The notes: generated by a model not told the origin, from the sequence alone. DNA of 64,000 bases from Sepioteuthis lessoniana (GCA_963585895.1 OY757904.1:10043599-10107598); one strand, 5' to 3'; shown: positions 22,136 to 32,679, numbered from the stretch's first letter. Made by a program: numbers and translations.

Positions 22136-23284
22136 GTGTTTAGCTATCGTTGTGTTTAAATCAACATATACATAAAATATACATATATAAACATTTATGA
22201 GTGCATACATGCTCTCTCTCTCTTTCAATATATGTGTATGTGAGTGTGTACCTGTTTCTCTCAGCGTGTGAGTGTGTATGCGTGTATATGTGTGCGTGTA
22301 TGTGTATGTGTGTGTTTGTTTTTCTATGTGCGTGTGTTTATATATGTGTGTATGAGTATTAATTGCTTCCTTGAAAACATGTATGATACATTGATAAACC
22401 TATATAGTTGGAGTGATTTAGAGTTATCTTTTAGAATAATTCCAACAGATTTAGCTTGAAAGTGTATTGAACAATGGCTCATAAAATATGGTAATTATTT
22501 TTTACAACTAAACATCATCCATTTTACACGTTATTGATACAAACTTGATAATCCATCCTTGTCTTTTCCACCCCATTTGTCATTCCCGAAATCGCTAAGC
22601 TGTCTTCAGCCAAGCAGATATAAATGTAACAATAATGTGATGTATAATATGCGAGAAAAATATATTACTTTTTTGTCTATCCTTGTGAAAAAAAATATTA
22701 ATTTATGTTTTTATTGAGTTTTAGTAATTCATCTTTTGGGGTCAAACAAAAGTGTTAGACGCATGCCTTTGTGCAGCCAGATTTAAAATTAACCAAAAAT
22801 CAGAAAAAGAAATTCACTAAATTGCTCTTCTTTTATTGAGGAGATGCATTCAGCAGGATGGCAAATGTAGGAAGTAACTCAGAAGTTGGTACAAGAAAGA
22901 CATTAGATGAATTCAAACTGCAATTAAACGCTAATACCGATGAAAACATTAGGCGACTGGGTTATACAATATTCGGAATGAATTTCCAGAACAATCGGGA
23001 TACAACACCAGGTCAACGGGTAAGCGGACATGGTTTGAATTCAGAGCTTTTTTCTCCGTGATTGGCTGTCGTAACACGAGTGAAAAATCCACTGTGGTCT
23101 ACTATTTACCACAACTGTAAAGACAAGCGATGTTTTTATGCCTTTTCTAAATGTCATTAACGCGAAATGAAGTACTAACAATCTTGAGTATGATTTGAAC
23201 TTGAGTGAACTTGTGCATTTCTTGCGACGATCACCGACGTTATTCGCGCCTCCATTTATTTCCTATGATATGTATATATGAAGT

Positions 23285-23289
<5 letters not shown>
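22136..23289. other. No gene recognised; TG-rich patch and one unassigned ORF
   Basis: 22230-22345 is TG/TATG-rich. An ORF of 67 codons (22858-23061, plus) begins 'MANVGSNSEVGTRK' and is not low-complexity, but I do not recognise it and see no splice or promoter context. Confidence 0.4.

Positions 23290-23350
<61 letters not shown>
23290..23350. repeat. (TA)n microsatellite
   Basis: About 30 TA units. Confidence 0.95.
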
Positions 23351-23354
<4 letters not shown>

Positions 23355-23461
23355 CATCATCATCCACAGATGACCAAATTATTAAACAAGTATATATATA
23401 ACAATCATTTAAAATGTTATACCAATCTTTTTTCTCTATTCGACCGTCGTAAAATGTCCAT

Positions 23462-23540
23462 ATCTATCAATCTATCTATCTATCTATCTATTTCAGTGTG
23501 TCAATGTATGTATGTATGTATGTGTGTGTGTGTGTGTATC
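23462..23540. repeat. (ATCT)n, (ATGT)n and (TG)n compound microsatellite
   Basis: Tetranucleotide repeats pass to dinucleotide repeats. 23541-23997 is AT-rich with no recognised feature. Confidence 0.9.
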
Positions 23541-23997
23541 TGATTTTACATTAACACATAATCTACAAAAAAAGCTACCTATCGGAAATCAATGTTTTAT
23601 GTATGTTTATATGAACGGCAAAGCGTTTAAACATTTATTTATTCACTGTCCTTTTTCGATCTAAGACAAAGGCATATTGTTATCTGTGTTATCTGTGTAT
23701 ACATTCATAAATATCATAATGTTGAATAATTTTCAAAGAATACATTACTACAGCACATTTTAGAAAAGAATTAAGCAATGGAAAATATTCACGCAAATAT
23801 AATAGTCGACCAATCTTCTGAGGGAACAGATTCAATCGACCAAACAAACTCTGCTGGTATAATTCATCTTTAGATTTCACAAGATCTGCTATATCACTAA
23901 TATCCAAAAGAAACATTTTTATATGTTTAATTTGAGAAAATATATATTTATAAATACTGAGTACCATATGTTCTTTCTTGAGTAATCTGTCTCTTTC

Positions 23998-24480
23998 ACA
24001 CACACATAAATACACACACACACACACACACATATAGACACACATAAACCCACAAACCCCCACACATAAACACACACACACACACACACACACGCACATG
24101 CACACACACATACACAAACACACCCACACACACAAACGCGCGCGTGCACACATACACACACACACACACAAACACACACAAATAGACACACACAAACCCA
24201 CAAACCCCCACACACAAACACACAAACACCCCCCACACACACACATACACACACACATACACAAACACACCCACACACACAAACGCGCGCGTGCACACAC
24301 GCACACACACACACACACAAATAGACACACACAAACCCACAAACCCCCACACACAAACACACAAACACACACACACACACGCACATACAAACACACACAC
24401 ACACAAACGTACACACAAACACACACACACACATACACACACACACATATACACACTCATACAATAAACAAACACATCTA
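23998..24480. repeat. CA-rich minisatellite with ~140-148 bp longer period
   Basis: A C+A plus-strand tract nearly 480 bp long. Landmarks recur: 'AGACACACA.AAACCCACAAA' at about 24036, 24184 and 24323, and 'AAACGCGCGCGTGCACAC' at about 24135 and 24281, giving a longer period of roughly 140-148 bp over nearly three units. Long minus-strand ORFs (up to 255 codons of Cys-Val) and the 141-codon plus-strand His-Thr ORF arise from the simple sequence and are not genes. Confidence 0.85.
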
Positions 24481-25640
24481 TACACACACTGATACATATA
24501 CAGGCATAAAAAACTGCATTTAATCCAAAACAAATATGAATGTTATGAATATGCAGCAGTATTTTTTTTACCAATTAGATCTGCGGCTTTCAACATCAGA
24601 ATCAGTAAATTGTAAAATACACAACTATTTGGGCCTCCAAACATACCAATAAGAATACAATATAGATTCCAATTATGAAGAGCAAGAAATATAGACATTA
24701 TTTTGTTACTTCATTTTCATAGAAAACTGATCATTCATTTTAGGTCCAATGAAAAAAGATCTCCATCAAGAAATTCACTTGAGAGGTAAAATTCTATGTA
24801 TTATTTATTATAAAAGTATTCTGAAATCGGAGCATTGGAACTTAATTTTAACTGAAAACAAATCTCCTACTTATATGAAATATATCGCATTTTTTGGGAG
24901 GTTTTGTTTATTGCTTTAAAGGTTTATCAACTCTTTCTATCTATTTTATTATTAAAATGCGATTCGTAAGTAAATTATTGATGATAATCATAAATATTTA
25001 TATTTTCAACGTTCCACTGCAATCATTTTTAATCATATTCTTCTTATTTGACTTTGATAATAAACATTTGTTTGCAAAGTTCTAGGCTACAATGTATATT
25101 ATGTAACAAATATTTTTTTCTTTTGTGTAACACATTCATAAAGTCACACATCTATTCAGATCTGTCATCCTTTTATAAATTTTAATCATTTAGTGAGGGG
25201 TAAGCAACAAGTCATACAAGTTTTGTTTAATGATCTCCATAATCCCAAATATAGTTTTAACCAAAAACAGATTTAAAAAAGATCTTTTTCTAAAAATGTT
25301 CTTTCTTAAAAAAAAAGACATTTCCTGAATTCTAAAAATCAACCGAAGTCAGACTAACCAAAGCCAAACCCTCATTCAAAAATTCCACAGTTAACAGATA
25401 CACCACCTAACTCTTTAGGGATAGGAATTAACCAATAGAATTAGAGAAAACAAAATTTAACTTTGATAACAACTTAGGATTCTGGGGATGTATAAAAGAG
25501 AACAGATAGTTTGAAGAGAGTCAGAAGAAAAAAAGAAAAGAGAAAGCACAGCCAGAAGAGAAAAAAAAAACAAACAATCTGACTAATAGATTCCAATGTA
25601 TTCAGAAGCATAAGAAACCTGCTCCACCAAAAGTATATAA
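24481..25640. other. No gene recognised
   Basis: Very AT-rich DNA with short random ORFs only. 25500-25570 is an A/G-rich patch. Confidence 0.5.
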
Positions 25641-26541
25641 GTTCTAGCTGGTCGTCCCATACTTGCTCGTCCGTACGAAGGGATCCGTTGGAGCACGTCA
25701 CTTATGAGTTCATTCTTACTTCCCCAGCAGTACCCAGCATGTCTTGTCTTATTTGGATGGTTTTAGAGATGGGAGGAAAGTGGCCGTATAGCTGCTGCTT
25801 TGTGGGATGTTGCGTCCAGTATTTGTCCATTACAGCTCACAGGATTCTAGTGCAGTTGCTGTCAATTTTTTTCTCTATATGCTTAGTCAGCATCCATGTG
25901 GTTTATCCATATAGTGCTATGAACACGACTGCTGCCTGGAAAAAAATTGCGTTTTATTTTATTGGACAGGTCTGACCTCCATATGACCGATAGCCAATCG
26001 ATAGCCATCTCTACCTTTACTAGTCGCGTTCTGATCTCATTTTCGGTAGATGAGATGCTCCTTCTGAAGTATGTAAACTAGTCTACTAAATTGAGAGACC
26101 CACCTTTTAGAGAGGAGATGTCCCTTTTTTGACTTTGATTAAAACACATGTAATCCGTTTAGTCTGCATTGAAATGGAGGCTTATATCATCTCTTACCTT
26201 CTGCAGACTATGAAACAGGGATTCGGCCTGGGTGGGTGTATTTCAAGTCTCCAGGACTCGTCTCAGGATTCTGGCCGTTCTCAGCAGTGCTGTCATTTGG
26301 ATAGTCTCTACCCGTCCGCCAACCTCCAAGGCCTCCAGGCCCTTCAATGATCCTTTAGTTATTGTGCCTAAAGCACCATTCACAATTGGCACAATCGTCA
26401 CTTTCATGTTCCACAGCTTTTCAATTCTCTAGCAAGGTCGGAGTACTTATCCTTCTTTTCCAAAAGCGCTATGTCATCAGCGTAGTCCGCTTCCATAATT
26501 GTTTGTGCTGCTTGCTTCTTGCCTTTGTCAGGGTAAAACCA
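25641..26541 (-). pseudogene. RTE-type LINE, sense half of an inverted (twin-primed) copy
   Basis: Minus-strand RTE sequence runs from 'KENGF.LTK' near 26540 through the YADD region (26470-26500) and the thumb and C-terminal parts down to the 'SW..GRP..' region near 25645. It lacks the last ~45 codons and the trinucleotide tail, so the 3' end was lost or the RNA was primed internally. It is interrupted at 26242-26458 by another LINE fragment and joined at 26542-26544 to an inverted RTE segment. Confidence 0.75.
26242..26458 (-). mobile_element. Nested C-terminal fragment of the R4/NeSL-like LINE
   Basis: On the minus strand, 'KDKYSDLARELK' then, after one frameshift, 'LWNMKVTIVPIVNGALGTI', 'GGRVETIQMTALLRTARI' and 'LRRVLET' ending in a stop. 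These match the C-terminal end of the element at 11281-13110. The RTE sequence on both sides would be continuous without this piece (…GGTGTATTT on one side, the YADD-region codons on the other). No target duplication was seen. Confidence 0.7.
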
Positions 26542-26544
26542 TTT

Positions 26545-27005
26545 TCTTTAAAGGTAACCTCGAAATTGCCAAAAACTACCAAGGTAAAACCCTTACTTCT
26601 ATAGCAGCTAAGATTTATAATGCTCTGCTACTCAACCGCATCGAACACGAAATCGAGAAATTCTCAGGAAGAATCAAAATGGTTTTCGAAGAAATTGATC
26701 CACTACATCATAAATTTTGACGATTGCTCAAATCATAGAAGGAGTCAGAGCAAAAAAACTCGAGGCAACGCAATCATTTGTAGATTTCTCTTAGGCATTT
26801 AACTCTATACACATAGGGAACAGAGAACAAATACGACTCAGCCATAATGATGCTGTATAAAAGCACAAAAGTAAAGGTTTGCTCACTGGATAGCGATACA
26901 GATTCTTTCAGATTGTCGCAGGTGTGTTGCAAAGAGATATGTCAGCCCCATACCTATTCATAATTTGCGTAGACAACGTACTTCAAACGTCGATAGAGAC
27001 TTACC
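26545..27005 (+). pseudogene. RTE-type LINE, inverted 5' segment of the same copy
   Basis: Plus-strand RT sequence: 'GNLEIAKNYQGKTLTSIAAK' at about 26549, 'NALLLNRIEHEIEKF' at about 26618, a damaged 'GTKAFNSIH'-like region near 26800, 'AIMMLYKSTKVKVCSLDSD' near 26840-26895 and 'YLFIICVDNVLQTSIET' at about 26954-27004. It stops just where the minus-strand half starts in the element ('..TSID' next to 'KIKENGF'). Confidence 0.75.
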
Positions 27006-27056
27006 ATATGTAGGTAAAAATTATTCTGCATGGAAAAAGAGTGGCAATTGTTCTCA

Positions 27057-27061
<5 letters not shown>

Positions 27062-27090
<29 letters not shown>
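27062..27090. repeat. (TA)n microsatellite, left flank of the Tc1 insertion
   Basis: TA run that continues on the far side of the transposon at 28679-28709, so the transposon split a microsatellite; TA is also its target dinucleotide. Confidence 0.9.
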
Positions 27091-27095
<5 letters not shown>

Positions 27096-28675
27096 GCCCG
27101 ACAATATTTTTCGGACACTTTAGTATTCGACTTTCCGAGTACCATAGAGTGGCGAAATTCCTTCAAAAGAAGAGCATAAACATATAAAGACAATACCTGT
27201 AATAAAAATGGAAGAAAATCGATTAGGTAAGGAAAAAATATTTAATTTTCATTATTTTTTACAAAACACACGCGACATTATTTTTCGGACATCATTGAAA
27301 AACTGTTAATAGTCTGTAATATTACCTTTCTTCTCAATAACTTTTATCAATCTCTCTTCATAATGATCAAACATATGCACAATAACATCTCTACGTGTTT
27401 CTATTAGTTTTTTTTTGGCTCCTAGTATTCGTTCCCATAGTTGAGCCTCTTTCGTTATTTCAGGTCCATCATAGACAAGTTGCGCACGCATTTTCCAAAC
27501 ATTTTCTATTAAATTCAGATCTGGGCTACTTGCAGGCCATTCCAAAGTAGTCATATTCACTTTAGCCATCTATTCTTTCATAAGTTTTGACACATGGATG
27601 CTGCAATTGTCTTGCTGTAGAACGAAATCATTCCCCATCTCTCTTCTTATCCTTGGTAGGGCTTTCTCGTCCAGCAACTGTTTGTAGCTTTCGCTGTTCT
27701 GTCGTCCTTTCAGCCACTCCAACCATTTATTTCCATTAGCAAAGATCATACCCCAAACCGTAACTCCACCTCCTTCCATCTCTCGTTTGTTCAGTACAAC
27801 AGGCTCACCCCTTCTCGACCAAGTACACCATCCATTGGGCCCATCAAACTTGAAACGCTTCTCATCAGTAAATATAACCTTCTTAAAGTCAACATCCTTT
27901 GTTAACCACCTTTTAGCACACTCCAGTCTTGCTCCTTTGTGTTTCTTTGTTAGTGTAATTTTTTCTTAGTCTTTGCATAATTCAAACTAATCCTATGCAG
28001 CGTTCTTTCTACTGTTCGGACGTTTAGATCCAATTCACATTTCTCCTTCACTTTTCTTGCTGTAACTTTTTCTCCAGATGTCAAAAGCCGTATCACAGTC
28101 CTCTTCATTCTCTTTCAGTCCTCTTGCCAACTGATCTTTTCCGCCCTCTCTTCTTTTTCCGCTCGGAGTTTGTCTTCAGCATGTATTCGACCGTTGATTT
28201 CGACAGCTTCAAATCCATGGCGACCCTTCTGATGCTGAGGCCATCTTCCCGCTTCTTCCGTGCCAAACAAACGACTTCTTTTGAACGCATTTTACCTCAT
28301 TAAAATTAATAGTTTTGCCAAGAAATGTCCGGACTATTTATGCTGTTAGATTGTCCTATGTTAACATAGTAGTAGGGGTGCCAGTGCCCCAGAACAGTGT
28401 ACAAGCAGAAAATTTGCATACAGCAACATGTACATGAACATTGCTCTTAATAAAATAGGATTTTTTTGTCATGTCCGAAAAATAGTGTCGCGCAAGTTTT
28501 CGCAAAAATCACAAAAAACTAACATTATCAAAGCCAAACTAAAAAAAAAAAAAATGATTACACTAGTAGTAGATTTTCACTCCTCAACTACGTACTTACA
28601 ATCTCAAAAGTTTTTGGCACTAGTGATCACCTTGAAGTACTTTTTTCAAAGTGTCCGAAAAATATTGTCGGGCCC

Positions 28676-28678
<3 letters not shown>
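27091..28678 (-). mobile_element. Tc1-like DNA transposon, complete ends, IR/DR type
   Basis: Terminal inverted repeats of 31 bp (27091-27121 and 28648-28678) differ at one position, where the left end has TA in place of the usual CA. An inner copy of the core 'TTTTTCGGACA' motif sits about 180 bp inside each end in the same direction as the outer one (27272-27291; 28472-28493). This gives the inverted-repeat/direct-repeat layout known from Sleeping Beauty-like Tc1 elements, where each direct repeat is a transposase-binding site. The length of about 1.59 kb is normal for the family. TA runs flank both sides. Confidence 0.9.
27306..28290 (-). pseudogene. Tc1-like DD34E transposase, broken
   Basis: Starts at 28290 with an N-terminal helix-turn-helix ('KKREDGLSIRRVAMDLKLSK'), which binds the terminal repeats. 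The catalytic triad is visible: D at 27864-27866 ('IFTDEKRF'), D at 27609-27611 ('LQQDNCSIH') and E at 27504-27506 ('LNLIENVW'). The last two are 34 residues apart, the classic DD34E spacing. 'WPASSPDLN' precedes the E. The frame is broken by a stop near 28105, a shift near 27960 and a TAA at about 27567-27569, between the second D and the E. The protein therefore cannot be made, although the copy looks fairly young. The enzyme would cut and paste its element at TA sites. Confidence 0.9.
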
Positions 28679-28707
<29 letters not shown>

Positions 28708-28713
<6 letters not shown>

Positions 28714-28960
28714 GTGTCAATGGGCGAGTGTGAATCGAAAGTTCACTTTTTATTACCTACTAGACCGAAGTTTAGTGAAGGGCGTTATTCCTTTCCTCGG
28801 ATTGCTACATTTACCCTTGATCCTTACCTTATAATGCTGAGTGTTAAGCAAGGAGGCATAAAGTACCATTTTTGAGTCTTTGGTATGACTCGCCCTGGGA
28901 TTGAACCCTGGTCACCCCGACAACTGGTGAACACTCTACCCACTACGCCAATGGGCCAGT
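28708..28960 (-). mobile_element. tRNA-derived SINE, family B, minus strand
   Basis: On the minus strand: A-box-like 'GCGTAGTGGGTAGAGTG', B box 'GGGTTCAATCCC', then 'CGAGTCATACCAAAGACT' and 'CTTGCTTAACACTCAGCATT'. All are shared in order with the copy at 32125-32411. Its 3' end lies at the (TA)n flank of the Tc1 element. Target duplication not resolved. Confidence 0.8.
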
Positions 28961-29008
28961 CGTATACTCGAAGAATTCTCCGTACACAGACACGCATGTA
29001 CTCAGTCA

Positions 29009-29013
<5 letters not shown>

Positions 29014-29040
<27 letters not shown>
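29014..29040. repeat. (TA)n microsatellite
   Basis: TA run. 29041-29918 is AT-rich with no recognised gene. Confidence 0.9.
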
Positions 29041-29043
<3 letters not shown>

Positions 29044-29912
29044 ATAGAGACAGAGAAGAGTGTCTATATGAGTAAATTACCCTATATATATGCTCGTGAA
29101 TTTTATGGTTATATAGTTCCACAGTCCAATAGAATAGTGCCGATTTTGAATGAGACGAATAATATTAGCAAATGAATTTTGATGTCATCATGGAAAAAAA
29201 ATGAATTAATAACCCATTTCTGTTTAGTGTAATAATGCTATTTTAAAATCAGATTATCTTAGTAAATGAATTTTAAAGTCATAGACCGTTCTTCGGAATC
29301 ACAAAGAAGAAAGTCTTTAAGCGAAAAAAATTGATTTTTACAAGAGCGACACTATATTGACCTGATGTTTTAACAATACAAGGTTTGATTAAATGCTGAT
29401 TTATTATAGAAGACAACACCAAATTAAGAGATAATAGTCCATTCACACATAATTAACTATTTCAGATGGGCATTAGTCCTTATCAATATGCATCCAGCTC
29501 TTTTTCTTTTCTATTCATCTTTTGTTCGTTAAATAGTCAAGTTATAAGCCATAAACATATCGATTTTCCAACTATTATTTCTCTTCCAAAAACGAATTTT
29601 TGTCTGCAGGAAAGCTTTATATGTTAAATGAATGTTTAACTTTTATTTATTTATCAGGGGATTTAAGGTCAATATCATAGAGAAGAAAGCATTTCATTTT
29701 TGTTTTTATGAAAAGAGGCGACTTTTTAAAAATATAACATTATACTAGAAATCCATGCTTAATGATTCATTGAATCAGATAACGACCACGTTGATATTAT
29801 TGTGGTTTTCATCATAAATTTAGATGCCAGACATAATAAATCATAGAACGATTTACGTGCAAGGGGAGAGGTTCATTTAACATAAGACAGATAATCATTA
29901 TAATCCAGTAGT

Positions 29913-29918
<6 letters not shown>

Positions 29919-29944
<26 letters not shown>

Positions 29945-29951
29945 TTCAGTG

Positions 29952-29982
<31 letters not shown>
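29919..29982. repeat. (TA)n and (TG)n microsatellites
   Basis: TA run, short spacer, then TG run; followed by AG-rich sequence to about 30035. Confidence 0.9.
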
Positions 29983-29983
<1 letters not shown>

Positions 29984-30144
29984 TAGAAAGACAGAGACAG
30001 AGAGACATAGATAGAGAGAAAGAGAGAGACAGAGGCATTCACTCGTAAATTTGGAATAAATATGCATCAGTAAGCCTGAAGATTAATTCTTTAATCCTAC
30101 GCAAAATTGTTTACCTAAAAATAGGTGGAGTTCTTTTTTTTTCT

Positions 30145-30350
30145 TTGGGGCCAACGTGCTAGGTCGGAACATCTTAGTTATCGAGTTCGAACTCCAGTCA
30201 CGCTACCAGGCTCACTTTCTGCGAAATATCCTCGGGAAAGTTGAGAACTCTCACATATCCTCCAGCTATTGATTAAAAAGAACCACTAGTGTTCTTATAC
30301 AAGGATGGCTTGGGCATTGTATAAACAAAAAAGTTGCCATAAAGGAACTA
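30145..30350 (+). mobile_element. SINE family A, diverged copy
   Basis: B-box-like 'CGAGTTCGAACTCC' near 30181, then 'TCACTTTCTGCGAAATA', 'ATCCTCCAGCTATTGATTAA' and 'GTGTTCTTATACAAGGATGG' follow the order of the copy at 19538. It is clearly older than the other three. The A box is poorly kept. Confidence 0.6.
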
Positions 30351-30386
30351 TTAATCAAAAGTAATTTTCTTCCTTGTCAATATGCG

Positions 30387-30408
30387 TTATATATATATAT
30401 ATATATAT
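30387..30408. repeat. (TA)n microsatellite
   Basis: Short TA run. 30409-30699 is A-rich on the plus strand with no ORF; it may be the body of whatever element carries the hammerhead-like motif. Confidence 0.85.
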
Positions 30409-30699
30409 TTACTAACCTACAATCTACCAGCATTCAAGGTTACCAGGGAAAAAACCTGCCCGGAACAAAAGATAAAAGTATCTCGAATCACCGCCCGGGG
30501 GATAAAAGAAAAATTATCATAGGACAAAAAAAGAAAAAAAGAAAAGACCAACTCCGTCACACCAGTTGAAAAAATCAAGAGATATGCAGTCAGTTGGTCA
30601 AAAGAAAAATAAAACCCACCGTAAAATGCTGCATTGCTACAATTACAAGAGTGCTGAACACGAGTAGAGCCAATTACAAAATTAACTTAAATCGCAAGT

Positions 30700-30755
30700 C
30701 GGAATTCTCCAACTAAAGTTTCACCTCAACGGATCATCAGGGAGTCTATCACCGA
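30700..30755 (-). ncRNA. Hammerhead-ribozyme-like motif, minus strand
   Basis: On the minus strand CTCC, CTGATGA (30734-30740), an 11-base helix II region, GAAA (30719-30722), CTTTAGTT, then GGAG. Helix I: CTCC pairs with GGAG. Helix III: A-CT-TT-AG-T gives three pairs closing two loop bases. The base at the expected cut site is U, an allowed residue. Helix II has two G-C pairs and a mismatched first pair, so activity is doubtful. The arrangement agrees with the minimal hammerheads reported in Penelope-like elements. Confidence 0.45.
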
Positions 30756-31014
30756 CCGACGACAAAGGAGAAAACACAATTTTTTATATTCCCCCAAAAC
30801 CTACTCAGCTTAAAACTTACATAACAAAAGAAAAAAAATGAACAAAAAACATTACTTGTAATATCTAGTTTATTTGTTACCCCCGCCCCCCCCAAAAAAC
30901 AAACTCTGGTATAAATACGTAGAAACCTATCTCTAATTATAGTGTAGCCACCCCCTTTTGAGTTTACAACTGTTTAAAACCTCCGACCTTTGGTCTAACA
31001 TATCCCTACTTTTA

Positions 31015-31068
31015 CAATTTTCCCATTGCTCTCTCTCTCTATATATATATAGTGCAATGGGAAGATTG
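31015..31068. repeat. 15-bp inverted repeat around a (CT)n(TA)n core
   Basis: CAATTTTCCCATTGC (31015-31029) and GCAATGGGAAGATTG (31054-31068) are inverted copies with one mismatch. It lies just beyond the mariner fossil and may be a stem-loop or terminal-repeat remnant. Confidence 0.6.
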
Positions 31069-31149
31069 CTCTCTGAAAAAAGCAAAAAGGAAAACATTGA
31101 CGTCTTACTTTATTAGATATATTTACCATAATTGCTTGAAAATATCTTG

Positions 31150-32060
31150 AAATACGATAGATTAAATTCATTCAGAAAAATCGTCATTGGTTTCAATGAC
31201 GTCGTCCAACCGAAATTCTACCGTTCTCCTTGCCTTCAGTTCATTTTTAATGATGCTTGGAGCTTTGAAATTTCCTTACTCAACCGCGCCCTGCACATAA
31301 TAAACAAGGAAATTGCAATCTGGGGAAGTCGGTGGCCAGATTGTTAAGCTAATGTTGTCGTAGAAATTTTCTAACCGTAAACACTGGGGTCTTCTACTTT
31401 CTATCGCAGAGTTTTATTGCCAGATGTTGTGTCTCCGGCAGCCACATTCTTAATCCATAACTGCAATAACTCCTCAGATCACTTGATGTAGGCCCCATGG
31501 ATTAGTCTGCGGCTGTTTGGGAAGTTGAATGGAGGCATTAAGCCATTGCTAGTGACCACCGCAGACATCATGATGAGAACTGATTGTTTGGTTTTAATCA
31601 CTATCAGTATATCTTATAGGGACAGGGCAAATCAACAGTTGATCTTGGCAGAAATATTTTTTTTTATCTGAGAAAAACTAAAACATGTTTGGTTAGAGGG
31701 GATGCTTGAGTGTGTTTAAAATCTCTGCTGCGCACTCTTTTCTTTTGTCTTTCATGGCTTTTGATAAAATTGTCCCTTTGTCATCTTGTATAAGAAATAC
31801 TGAATGTCTTCACACAATAACTGCCTGATAAAAGACTCAGACACACTGATGTGCTTAGCCATGGACATGACTGACTTTTAAGGATCGTTGTCATTCATGG
31901 CCTGGATCTCAGCAAAAATTGTATAGTTCTTTTCTTATCAGAACAATTAACGTGAAGCATCTGATCTGCCGTACTTTCTTAATCACTTCTGGATTCATTA
32001 AAAACTTTTCGAATCCACAGCAACTTCATCAGATTGACCGCCAAATATTATGAAATCTTC
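31150..32060 (-). pseudogene. Mariner-like transposase fossil
   Basis: Minus-strand pieces in order: 'MAKHISVSESFIRQ' (HTH region) near 31820-31862; 'FFSDKKKYFCQDQ' near 31635-31675 with the first catalytic D; 'MSAVVTSNGLMPPFNFPNSRRL' (split by changes) near 31500-31570; 'AAGDTTSGNKTL' near 31415; and 'IWPPTSPDCNFLVYYVQGAVE' (with one stretch altered) near 31284-31346. In related transposases the last block ends with a catalytic D before YY; here it is V, so catalysis is lost. There are several stops and shifts and no intact terminal repeats were identified. Family assignment is from remembered motifs. Confidence 0.65.
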
Positions 32061-32124
32061 GTTATAAAGCTAGGTTTAAGAGATCCAGTATCATCATGAA
32101 TCTTCAGAACACAGAAATTACATG

Positions 32125-32411
32125 CTTACTTCTATTATAACCGGGACATTGGCCCAGCGGTTAGAGTGTTCGCCAATGGCCCGGGAGACCTGGGTTCAAT
32201 CCCAGGTCGAGTCATACCAAAGACTTTAAAAATGGTACTCGATACCACCTTGCTTAACACTCAGCATTATAAGGTACGGTTCAAGGGTAAAGTGGAGCAA
32301 TCCTGGGAATGGAGTAGCGCCCTCCCCTACACCTTGGTGTAGTAGCTATCGAAAAGGGAGCCTTCGGGTCACCCTCGACTATGGTCGCTAACTTTACTTA
32401 CTTCTATTATA
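32125..32411 (+). mobile_element. tRNA-derived SINE, family B, with perfect 15-bp target duplication
   Basis: Body 32140-32396. A-box-like 'CAGCGGTTAGAGTG' near 32155, B box 'GGGTTCAATCCC' near 32193, then 'CGAGTCATACCAAAGACT'. CTTACTTCTATTATA flanks it at 32125-32139 and 32397-32411, which fixes both ends. The second copy is at 28708-28960. The tail has no simple A or AACCA repeat, unlike family A. Confidence 0.9.
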
Positions 32412-32679
32412 GCAGCAGAAATCTTCATTTCTTTTGTTTTAATGTGGCTACCTAATACCTGAGTTGTTTATCAATTTCGCAACGGCTTGCCATCGCGATC
32501 ACTTAAGAAACAATACTTCAGTCGAATAATGTATATTTGTTAACATTGCTATACTGACAAATGTAGTTAATCAAATGGTGTTTGGATGAGTTTTTTACGG
32601 CATTTCAACTCATGTTGGGTTATTTATACCTAGGTAATTACTTTTTCGCAAGGAGGTAAACAGTTTTAAGTAATTATTT
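32412..32679. other. No gene recognised
   Basis: AT-rich; nothing identified. Confidence 0.5.

Noticed and set aside
23689-24574. Long Cys-Val-rich ORFs on the minus strand (up to 255 codons) and a His-Thr ORF on the plus strand
   Set aside because: They are translations of a CA-rich minisatellite, open in several frames at once.
25474-25701. Phe-Leu-rich minus-strand ORF as a membrane protein
   Set aside because: Hydrophobic residues come from an A/G-rich stretch read on the other strand; no start context or family was recognised.
32140-32215. tRNA gene
   Set aside because: Good A and B boxes, but the unit is a SINE head: it is repeated at 28708-28960 and enclosed by a 15-bp target duplication.
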